DNA of 64,000 bases from Cephalopachus bancanus (lineage: Eukaryota > Chordata > Mammalia > Primates > Tarsiidae): NCBI GenBank assembly GCA_027257055.1, contig JAPVLO010000003.1, forward strand, positions 14,697,501 to 14,761,500, written 5' to 3'. This document shows, one piece after another, positions 12,901 through 25,300 of the stretch. The notes below the pieces were generated by a model that had not been told where the DNA came from, searched no databases, and was given only the letters and a program-made list of their open reading frames with translations. Within the stretch, counting starts at the first letter, position 1. Each line of letters begins with the position of its first letter. Made by a program: the position numbers and the translations under genes.

Positions 12901-15900
12901 ACGCCCAGCCTCTACCTGACAAGTTAAATCAGAAATCTCTGGGAGTGAAGATTGGGCTTTAGCATTTTAAAAATACTTGTGTAGATGTGAAGATAACTTT
13001 AATGTGTAGCCTGAGTGAATAACCACTCATGAAAATTTTCAAATAATAGGGAATTAAGTATCATAATTCACAGAATAATATCATTTTTGAATTTCAAGGA
13101 ACACTAGACAACTTCATTTTATAAATGAAGAAACTAAGTTCCTAGTTTAGAAGTATTTCTGCCATATCATGAAGCCACATGCTTATTACTATTTAAAGCC
13201 TAGGACCAAGTTTTTTGCTTCTTTTGTGTTCCTGGTAGTACTAGTCCAGTGTTTATACTGCAGGTATTTATACTGAAGTATTGACTGGCTAAATAAAAAG
13301 GAACTCTTCATGAAGATACAGTTATTTACATTCTTTGCATATAGTAGACATATGGTTTTGCAGAAAATATTCCACTCTCCCATGCATAGAACCTAGCAGG
13401 TTTAAAGAAATATCAGTGCCTAAGGCTTTGACAACCTCCACAAGCAGAAATGTTCACAGCTCCTCTTTTCACTGTTGAAGTGTTTTCTGGACATAAGAGG
13501 CAACTCCGGGAACCAAATTCTGGCTGGTAAGTGCCCAAAGGACACGATTCACAAGTCTCAAGCCCGTTGGATGAGTAGGTGCCTTGTTTACACTGAGCTG
13601 AAAATAGAAATGTAATATGATTAATAATAATGATATTAAGCTGCAAAAAAATTAGCACTGTGTGGGATAGGGTTTTCTGCATTTTAATTCAGGACAGAAT
13701 GAGGGACACAAAAAACTCTTTCTCCTGTTGGCCAAGCATATAGATATTGTAGAGACCCAAGCTTCTGTACACTAATTAGTTTTAAGCTCATTTTCAGTTA
13801 CTTCTGTTATGACCTATCACAGTGTTTGACACTCAGAACATGTTGAATGGAGTTAGAAATATACAGCACACAAAGGTATTATTATAAGAACAAGCTGTAC
13901 ACTGGAAGCTTGTTCACGTAGAAGTTCTCAACATGTATGCTGTTCTCTTGAGTGACAGAAGTTACAGTCTTATGACTCCCCTGGCACCTCTGCTGTTCTA
14001 AATAAGAACTGGCTCTGCCATCTCATCCTATCTAGAGACACCATTTCATCTGAGGGCTGATGCAGAGTGGAAGATAAACGTCGTCTTAGACTCTGGCCCT
14101 GAGAGGAGAAGCAACTTTCTAAAACTTATATTGATGGATTATAGTTGAGCAGGACTTGGGCCAGATGCCCTGACTCCCAGGGCGTTGTCCTTTATTTCTG
14201 CCTGTGACCCCCAAATGACTTTTCTTTTCAGCATTGCTAACATTTTTTTAGTGCATTTCCGATCACCTAGCTCTGCTCTGAAGGTTATGCTTGTCCTTAA
14301 AAAGCCTGTTCTTGCATTTGTGACGATGGCAAAGAGATACAATTTTGAAATTCTTTATTTTAGACACGTATTGCTATAAACTTAATTATGAAAGAAAATG
14401 CTTCCATCAGGAACTCTCACTGAGACTAAGAATAAAAATATTTTGAAAATACTGAATATTTTAGTAGCAAGAATAGGTGCATATGTGCCTGTAGTTATTC
14501 ATTTCCAATCAGATGGAGAATTTATCTCATATAAAATACTATTCTAACAGGAAGCAATTCAATAATTGTTAAATGTCATAAAAGTTCTTTCCCCCAATTA
14601 TTTTGAGATTCAAGAAAAGAATCCAGGCTATTTGATGGATGCAGATTGTAGTCTAAGAGAGAGCAATGGAATATCTGCAGAGGGAAAGGTAAATGGACTT
14701 CTTTAAAGCGGGGGAAACATTCAGGCAAGACTTTATATTTAAAATAAGGAGAGAATAAATAAATAAAACTGCCTTCAGTAGTGCTCTTATTTCATCCTAT
14801 TTGTCATTTAGAATTTAGAACTGCGACAGGACTCAGAACACCCTGACTCAAAATATGGTACCTTGGCATACTGAATACTTTAAGCTGAAGGAAATTTGAG
14901 GAAACTCCAGAAGCAGGAAGGTCTCTCTGAACTTCTGCCCTTGTCCTCTTTAACATGACATAAAACTTAGAAAGAATCTCTGACCTTGCCCTGAAGCAGA
15001 TCATAAGACCTTCATGTGAGAAGCGCCCAACCTATACTCAGAGGAAGGAAACATCCTTATCTCTGAAGACACAGAGACACCGAAGAATCTGTACAAACCG
15101 GCCTTGCTGAGTTCCCCACAGCTTATTACCATTAGATCATACCCCCTTTATCAAATCATATTCTTTGCAACTATACACTTCTTCAACAAACGTAGCATAA
15201 AAATATACAGATTTCTCTGTTTCTTTGGGTCTTCATTTCTGAAGCCCTTCATGTCATGTAAAACATCTTTTTATGTGTCTTTTGCTACAGGAGTCTCAGC
15301 CATGAACCTAGTGATGAGTGGAGAAAAGAAGTCTTTCTTGCCCACCAACTGGAAACAAAATTGAGGCTGCTTCTGGTCAAAATGTGCATTAAGCCACTAC
15401 CTTTACATTCAGAGATGTTTCTTGAATGGAGATACTCTGTGTAAGTCCCCCTGGGACAAAGCTTGCACTCAAGCTGCCCTTCTTCATCTTGATAGGATCC
15501 CAGTTGGCAGCTCTCACAGATGGAATGTTCAAGAGAGTAATGAGTTCCCAAAGGGCAGTTGACTGTAGAAAAACAAACAGGAAATGCTGAATAAGGTAAA
15601 CTACAGCTGTGAAACACACTGGGCTCTTTTTCCAAAGGCGTGAAAGTAATAAAGTATGCTTTCAGGTACCATGGTTTATGGATTACATTTTATGGCTAGA
15701 GGTTTACTCACAAGCAAACCTTCCAGAAATGTATTTCTAGAAACAACATTAGTAGGTTCTTTTTTTTTTGAGAAAATGCAAATTCTTATTGATCAAACTT
15801 AGGGCTTATATTTCTTTTTTTTAGGTAACATTTGGATTTTTTATCATTACATGAGTGTCAACACAAAATACAAGTGGGTCTATTTTGTGACAGGAAGTGA

Positions 15901-16354
15901 TCAGAGGACTTTTCATTATTTGAAAATAACCATAAATATCAAAGGGTTCACCCATGTTTCCCCAAGAAACAGGACGAATTAGCCCCTTAGAATGGTTTGA
16001 AGGTGCAAAGTTGAGTGAAAGAATACAGTTATTTCTTTTTTTTTTTTTTTTGAGTTGGAGTCTCACTCTGTTACCCAGACTGAAATGGTCTTCCAAGTAG
16101 CGGATCTACAGGCGCGCACTACCACGCCTGGCTAATTTTTTGATTTATTGTAGAGCTGAGGTCTCACCAAGTTGCCCAGGCAGGTCTCGAACCCGTGGGC
16201 TCAGGCAATCCACTCACCTCAGCCTCCCCAAGTGCGGGATTACAGGCTGAGCCACCAAGTCCGGCTAAAATACAGTTATTTCTAATTGCCTATTGTATTA
16301 GTTAGGGTTCTCTAGAGAAACATAGACAATAGGATGCATGTGTATATTTGTGTA

Positions 16355-16391
<37 letters not shown>

Positions 16392-19300
16392 ATATACATA
16401 TCTCTAATCTATCAATTAATATACTTATCATCTATGTATCTAGAGAGATTTTAAGGAACTGGATCACATGATTATCAAAACTAGTAAGTCCAAAATCTGC
16501 AGGGTGGGCCAGTAGGTTGGAGACTCAAGGAAGAGCTGAAGTTGCAGTTCAAGTCCAAAGGCTATCTGCTAGCAGGATTTTCCTTGCTCTGGAGGCGGCA
16601 GTCTTTTGTTCTATACAAACCTTCAACTGATTTGATGAGGCCCATTCACATTATGGAGGGCAATCTGCTTTACTCAAAGTCTCTTGATATAAATGTTTAG
16701 CTCATTCAAAAACACCCTCACAGAAACAGCTAAGATTATGTTTGACCAAATATTTGGGCACTGCGGCCTGTCCAAACCAACACATAATTTTTTTTTTTAT
16801 TTTGAAGATATGGGGTACAAATCAGGATTAGGTAGATAAGTGGTCATGGTACAGGTACAGTTTCAACCTCACCTTGGTCACCACTTAGCCTGGTTTGAGA
16901 TCAGGTACCCCTACTGAAGTTATGTGCCCATCCCCAACCCCCAGCAGTGTCCTGCTACTGCCAAACCTTTTCTTTTCTTATAGTGTTATGATTAATGTTC
17001 AGGGTCTGCTAATGAGTGAGAACATGTGGTACTCAGTTCTTTGTTTCTGTGACAGATCACTCAGTATGACATACTCGAAATCCACCCAAGTTGCTGCAAA
17101 GCCCATAATTTTTTCCTTTATGGCTGCATACTATTCCATCATGTATATGTATTACTTTTTAAAAAATCCAGTCCACTTTTGATGGGCAGTACAGTTGGTT
17201 CCATGTTTTTGCTATTGTGAATAATGCTGCAATAAACATGCATGTGCAGGTATCTATTTCATAGAGTGATTTGAGTTTCTCTGGGTATATTCCCAGAAGG
17301 GGGATTGCTGGGTCATATGGAAGGTCGATGTTTAGATGTTTTAGGACTCGCTGCACTTTTTTCCATAGAGGTTGTACTAGTTTACACTCCCACCACCAGT
17401 GTAGAAACATTCCCTTTTCCCCACATCTTCTCCAGCATCTGTTGTATTTTGAGTTATGAAGGTCAAACTGACTGTAGCTAAGTGGTATCTCAGTGTGGCT
17501 TTAATTTGCATTTCTTTGATGACTTGTGAGGTTGAGCATTTCTTCATGTATCTGTTGGCTGCATGTATGTCTTCTTTTGAGAAGTGTCTATTCATATCTT
17601 TTGCCTACTTTTTAACAGGGCTGTTTGGTTTCTTCCTTTTTTTGGATCAAACCTAGAGTCTATATTACTTATTGATCAAGCTAAGGGCTTATATGGTGGG
17701 GGTTTTAAAGTGCGAATCAAAGGTATGATAAATCAGATTATCATAGGTAATATACAGTTAGCAAAGAAAAAGCTGTCAGAAGAAAAGGATAAAACAATGA
17801 ATATTTAGGTTAATTTGAGGCTTTGAGATATTAAAAACATTTTCTTAGTTGTTCCTCTGAATGCTTGTCTATTACAGTATCATTTCTAGAGACAAAGGTA
17901 GGCACAAGTGGTGAGACTAAAACAGATGAGTTAAGTAGAGCTTGTATCTGTTTGCAGGAATTATTGCCTACTGAAAGCAAGTCCATGGTGTCTTCAGATC
18001 TGAAGGCCATGAGGAAACAGTTCAATTTTAGAACCATCCTTTTTTTGGAGATTTGATACATTATTTGATAGGTTTGCAGTGGCCCAGAAATTCTGTGACC
18101 AAAATAGAATAATACATTCACTGAAAAGGTTGCTATCAGTTTGGCATTTTTCCAGTGAGGACACTTGAAATTAGTACTTAGATGATTCTGAGATGTTAAA
18201 GTATGTAATAATTACCTGGGTACTTATTAAAAATGCAGATTCCAAGAACCCACCCCTAAAGTGTCAGATGCATTAGTTCTGGGATAGGGCCTGCGTCAAG
18301 ATGGATTATTTTTCTCTTTTAATTTTTATTTTGAAATTGTGGGGGCACAATTCAGGGTTAGGTATACAAATGTTCATTGTGTAGTTATCCTTACTGATGA
18401 GGTGTGGCCCCCCTTCCCCAGGTGATTATCGACTACTGTCAATCCCAGCTACCAACCTTCCACCCCCCACCCCCTCCCTGCAGTTTCCCACTACTTTTAA
18501 TCCCTTTCCTACAGTAATGGATTATTGTATTCTAGTTGTTTAAGGTCCACTTATGAGTGAGAACATGTGATATTCATCTCTTTGTTTCTGTGAGAGATCA
18601 CTCAGTATTATAAGCTCTAATTTCATTCACGTTGCTGCGAAGTTCATGATTTTGTTCTTCTTTATGGCTGAGTAATATTCCATTGTATATATGTACCACA
18701 TTTTAAAAATCCAGTCCTCTTTTGATGGGCAGCACGGTTAGTTACATGTTCTTGCTATTGTGAACAATGCCACAATAAACATACGTGTGCAAGTATCTTT
18801 TTTATAGGGTGACCTGAGTTCCTCCAGGTATATTCCCAGTAGGGAGATTGCGGGACCATATGGAAGGTCAATTTTTAGGAGTTTTAGCAATCACCACACT
18901 GGTTTCCACAGAGGCTGTACTAGTTTACACTCCCACCAACAGTGTAGAAGTATTCCTTTTTCACCACATCCTCTCCAGCATCTGTTATTTTTTGAGTTAT
19001 TGATGATGGCCATTCTGACTGGAGTTAGGTGATATCTCAGTGTAGTTTTAATTTGCATCTCCTGGATGACTAGTGAGACTGAACATTTTTTCATGTGTCT
19101 GTTGGCTGCATGTATGTCTTCTTTTGAGAAGTGTCTATTCATATCTTCAGCCCACTTTGTAATGGGGCTGTTTGTTTTTTTCTTTTCAGCACGTTTGAGT
19201 TCTCAAGATGCATTTTACAAGTATTTTTGGTGATCCAAAGATTGTAATAAGAAATGAGAAATCCCGGTCAAGGCGATTCCTGGTTTTATTTATTTTTTAT

Positions 19301-22300
19301 TTTTTAATTTTTTGAGTCAAAGTCTCACTTTGTCAACCAGGCTGGAGTGCAATGGCATGCTCATGACCACCGCAGCCTCGAACTGCTGGGCTCAGGTGAT
19401 CCTTCTGCCTCAGCCTTCAAAGTAGTTGGAACCACAGGCATGTGCCACCATGCCTGGCTGATTTTTTGTAGAGAAGAGGTCTTGCCATGTTGCTCAGGCT
19501 GTTTTGAACCCATGAGCTCAGGTAATCCTTTTGCCTCTGCCTCCCAAAGTGCTGGGATTACAGGTGTGAGTTACTGCACCTGGCTGATTCCCAGTTTTAG
19601 CTCACAGGGTGGTGAGGAAACAAGAGCAGACTTGGAATCATAACAATTTTAATGTCCATTTGATGGGTTGAATTTCTCACACTATGAAAAACTCACCCAA
19701 GCTCGTGGACTAGCAATAAAAACAGTTGAAAGTTTTCAGACTGGACATACAAGCCTATGTCCATGGGGAGAATAATGCAAAACTCACATCATTGAGTTCA
19801 GCTTAATGTACAGAGCTTGCTTACAGGAGATTCCATTATCTATAAATGAGATGACTTATTTGGGAAATAGGCTGGAATTGATCCAGATCATAACAGCCAG
19901 TCTAGAATAGTGGTTAAAGGTTAGGAGGCTAGAGAGAGGGGGAATTGGGAGTGACTGTTAAATAATGGGTATAGAGTCTCCTCTGGGAGTGATAAAATGC
20001 TTTGGAAATAGTGCTGATGGTTGCACAACTTTGTAAATGTACTAAATGCCACTGAATTTTACACTCTAAAATAGTTAATTTTATGTTACATGAACTTCAT
20101 GTCAATATAAAAAAAAGTTAAGACTGGTGTTGGCTGCCTGGGTGGGAATCTTTGCTATACCACTTACTGTCTTCATGGCTATGTCTTCTTAAGTAAGTTC
20201 CTAACCTCTCTGGCTTCAGTTCTTTCATCTGTAAAATGTGCTTAGCAATGATAGTACCTCACAGAAGTGCTAAACAGGATTAAACATGAGAGGTACTCTG
20301 CTGGCATACAGAAATGTTCAAAAAGTATTAGTTACTATTATTGAAGTTGCTGCCTAGAGCTATGAGACCTAAAGATCTATAAACAAAAATAAAATATTCA
20401 GCTCTCACCTGAAATAGATTTCTTGTCCTGACCAACAATGGTTATCTTTGAGATTAAATAGTAATAATAACCATACAACAATAACAAAGTGTATATTTCA
20501 TTTCTGAATCTCTTGATTGTTGTAAAATGGCTCTTCCCATCTCATCTGACCAAATATACACTAAATATTTTTGATCACAGAAAATAGTCTTACCACACAT
20601 TCGTCCTCTCAGCACTGAGCCTGGTCTGCAGAAGAAGAAAGCCTTTTCTGTTTCTAATGAATTGCTGTCAGCTACCAGCATTTCTGATGCAAGCTGAAAG
20701 GAGTACAGGGGCTCTTTACTGAGGGTTCTTTTCAGTTTATTTGTGATTGTTTCCAATGTCTCAATGAGTCGTCGCTGATTTTCCAGTTCAAGGGTATCAT
20801 TTCTTTCATTGGGCAATGGCACACTAGCTGAGATAAAAACAAAACAAAACATAACACAAATACATAGTGTTTCAGGAAGTCATTGTAGTTAGTATTTACC
20901 AAATATAAATAGTATATTAAAATCTCCGAGAAAAAAGTTAATTCAAAATAAGTTCAACCACTATTCGCTGAACAATTAAGTAAGCACCTGGATAATACTA
21001 AGAACAATACAATTTGTTTTAATCCTTCTCTCAGATGCTGGACCTATATCACCTTTTTAGGGGAGTTCTTCATTTTAGCATATTAAATTCCTGTTTGTTC
21101 TTACATTTTAAAAACACACCTTAGTTCACCATGCCAAGATGACAACAAAGCAAGGTGCTTGCTGCTGTGAGAACCCTGAAATACATCTGCGATATTAATA
21201 GCAAAAAGTGACGAAGCTTTTTAGTCAGCTGATTGTGCTCTCCCTAATTCTAAGTTCCAGGATCATCTCCTAATAATAATAACACATGGGAGATTTGAGA
21301 AATGGGTCTCAACAAAGAACTTCCCATAATGTTACTTTTTCAAATCGACAGTTTATCCTTACCTGTAATGTTAAAAATTAACTTAATTTTGTGGTCAGAT
21401 AATGGGGCATTTCTTTTAATTCGTGAAGATCTTGCTCTCCCAATGCTCCTGGGTGTCTCTTGCACAGCATCCAAGAAGTCATCATAAGAGTAATCCAGCC
21501 TGTTAGCTGCACCCCAACCACCTGGTCCTGGAGAGTTGGAACAAAGAAACAAATGATTGTGCAGATGCATTTCCATAAGCATTTAGGTTCTAATGTTAAA
21601 CCACCCTCAAGTTGTATTTGACCATTTCCTCAGTTGCCCATAATGTACTGCATACAGGGATTGGTCTACAATCTCATATTGTAATTTTTAGATTACCAAT
21701 GAATTATGCTAAAAGAAGAAATAAAAGTCTCTATGTAGCTATCTAGGCATTTATGCCATTCTATCTTTGAGTTAATAATTAATCATCTAGCTGGGCTTGG
21801 TGGCTCAGCCTGTAATCCCGCGCCTTTGGGAGGCTGAGGTGAGTGGATTGCCTGAGCCCGCGGGTTCGAGACCCGCCTGGGCAGCGAGACCTCATCTCTA
21901 CAATAAATCAAAAAATCAGCCGGGCGTGGTAGCGCATGCCTGTAATTCCGGCTACTCGGAAGGCTGAGGTAGAAGGATCGCCGGAGCCCAGCAGGTCGAG
22001 GCTGCGGTGACCGGGAGCGGCCATTGCACTCCAGTCTGGGTGACAGAGTGAGACTCCAACTCAAAAAAAAAAAAAAAAAAACATCTTAGCTTTAGAGATA
22101 AAGAATGGGTGCAGAATTCGAATCAATTTCTATTTCCTTTACTAGGGTAGGCCCCTTGTAGCACAACCTTCCCAAACCTCACTCTCCCTATTCACCCGAT
22201 CTTGCCCCTAACAGCTTTTTTGGGGGGTTGTTCCCAGGATGAAAAATGTCCTCAAAGGAAACGTTCTGTTGATGTGGAAGAGGTGAAACAGAAAACGGCA

Positions 22301-25300
22301 GAAACACTAAAAGGCATTGAAATTGATGAGTTCAAAAACTGAGTAGTGGATAAAGCATCTTGACAGGTGTACTGTGTCAAATGGAGAGTACTTTGAAGGT
22401 AACTGAAGTTTAAGCATGTAAGAATACATATTTTAAAAATAAATAAATTCAATTTTTGGGGTTCTTCCTCATATATTACTTGGTAATCTTTTTCAAATTT
22501 TCTCAACAGCATATTGTTTCTATGTCAAGTGGTTGTATAATATTCTCTTGTGTGGCACACTGCAAACAGTTTTCAGACGTTTAGGTTATTTCAAATGTTT
22601 AGAATATTCTTCTATATGCAGTATTCCATCAAATATATCATCAATGAGAAGACACGTTCCAATATCAGGTCAAAAAGAAAAACGTACACCTCAGAATTGA
22701 TAAACCGTGGTACATCTTTGTACACTAGCATGATTTTTATCTTGAGAAATATTCTTAGAAATGGAATTTCTGGGTCTGAGCACCTGAGCATTTTTAACTT
22801 GTTAGGTACATATTGCCAGGTGCCTTCTAGTTTCTCCTCCACATTCAACATAAGAATATGATTTTTTCCCCAACTTTGTGTGTTATGATTCTTAACACTA
22901 AAGAATTCTAAACTGACAGGTCAAAATTGCATCTCACTTTAGTTGCAATTTGAATTACATGATTATTATGAGATCAAACTGATTTTGATATATTTATTGG
23001 CCCTTTGTTTTTCACACATTATCACTTGCCATGGCATTGTTGTAAATGTTACACCGATCTTGTGACTCTCTTCTAGAAGACAATTGAGGAGAACTGCTTG
23101 TCTCTTAGAATCACAGGATCATACATGGCACCTGCCCATGCCTTAATCTGGAAAACTGCCATTTGGATCCTTATTAGATGACAAATATCACCTATCTCAA
23201 AACCTTATGATGGCAACTGACTCACTCTATGTGTGTCCTTGTGCCCTTGCAACCTACCCCAACAATCTAGGAGGGTAAACCTAGAACAAGTTTAGCAGAA
23301 GAGACTTGGTTATTCTAGACGTACTACTGACAACACTATCTTATATTTTCCTATCTAAAACCTTAATTTCCAAAAGGTTCACTGAAGAGTTGCACATAAT
23401 AATTAAAAACTAGCTGGGTCCGGTGGCTCAGCCTGTAATCCTGCGCCTTTGGGAGGCTTAGGTGAGTGGATTGCCTGAGCCTGCGGGTTCGAGACCCGCC
23501 TGGGCAGCGAGACCTCATCTCTACAATTAATCAAAAAATTAGCTGGGCGTGGTAGTGCGCGCCTGTAGTTCCAGCTACTCGGAAGGCTGAGGCGGAAGGA
23601 TCGCCGCAGCACAGCAGGTCGAGGTTGCGGTGGCCGCAAGCGGCCACTGCACTCCAGTCTGGGCGACAGAGTGAGACTCCAACTCAAAATAATAATAATA
23701 ATAATAATAGTAAACTAAAAACAGTCTGAAGTTTACCAATAGGAAATTATTTACATAAATTATGGTAAATTAATTGATGGAATAGTATGCGGCCATTAAA
23801 ATTGTATTGAAGCATAATATTTAATGGATACAAATATCCTCAATACAATGTTAATTAAGAATTTGTGTTTACAAAGTACCATGAGCATGCACATACATCT
23901 ATAATTAAATATATAGACAGCTATGTATATATAATAGCATGTAATATAGTATATATATAATAGAATAGTATAGTGTATATATATAGCATATATACATAAA
24001 TATATATTAGCTTTATATACATATGTAGTTACAAATATAAGCATGTATTAATAGGCTTATTTCTGGAGTTATGGATTTTCTTGATTTCATTTTTTGTTTT
24101 TAAGCATTTGAAAATTTTTATAATAAACATACATTCACAAATTATATTTAAAAAATTTAAAAACTCTAAAACAATAGTCAACATTATTCTTAATGCTAAA
24201 TCACCAAAAATATTACCAATATGATTGGTGTCAAAAATAAGTATGTCTTTTGTAATGTAAGTTAATACTATCACAGATAACTTCTCTAGAACTCTACTTG
24301 TTCATTTAATGCTTAAAATGGCCATATGAAGGCCATATATACCCATTTTACAGGTGTGGAAACTGAGGCACAGAGTGATGTGACAGCTTGCCCAAGACCA
24401 CACAGATAATAGGTGGTAAAGTCAGGATATTGATTTAGGTAGTCAGTTGTAGAGTCCATGTGTTTATCACTAAACTATTTTGTTATCACTATTTTTTAAA
24501 ACATTGCTTTAGAAATTCTGGATAGTTTTATAAGAATGAAATAAAAATAAGAGGTATAATCACTGGTAAGGATAATAATTTTGCCAAGACCCAAGAAATG
24601 CAATTGAAATCTCCTGAAATATTAAGGTGGTAAGTTAAGTTGCCAGACATACAAGCAAAAAAAAAAAGAATCACATACCATGCTGAGGAACAATCTTAAT
24701 GAAAAATGTTGAGAGTCTACATAGAGAAAACATCAAAATTTCACTTAAAGATATACAAGAACTTGAATAAATTGAGTCTCAACATAGTTTAGGTGAAGCA
24801 TCTGAGTATTTTTACATATGTAACTATTTTATGTTAATGGATTAATTGTAATTTAAGTTGAATGCCATACAAAAATTGCTGTTGGTATCTCACAATTCTC
24901 TTCTAAGATATCATGTCTATTTACTAGAACTTACTATTCTCTTCCTAGATAGCAAGACAATATTTGAGTTTTACCATCATAATATAACTTAGTTTTCTTA
25001 GTCTTTGTCATCCTGAAGAATTCTGGCAATTTAAAATATTTTGGTATAAAATTTAATATATCCATAATGATCATTAAGTACATTATCCATTTACATGGTC
25101 ATCCTAAAATAATTGATGAATAAATTAGTAAAAATGTTTCTAGTTGGCCTCAATTTTCTAGAATTATTTTCTTATCAGGCAGATTAGTTTTACAAAGTAC
25201 TGATGCTATATAATTTAATTACCGATTGCAAAGCCATTTTCATAGTCATAATTATATTCTAGGCAATATTTTTTGGTCAGGTCCTCCAGTCTGCAGTCAA

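Noticed and set aside
21812..21860. tRNA-gene-like box GGTTCGAGACC in many places
   Set aside because: It lies inside Alu left arms at a fixed position. No cloverleaf, anticodon arm or acceptor stem fits.
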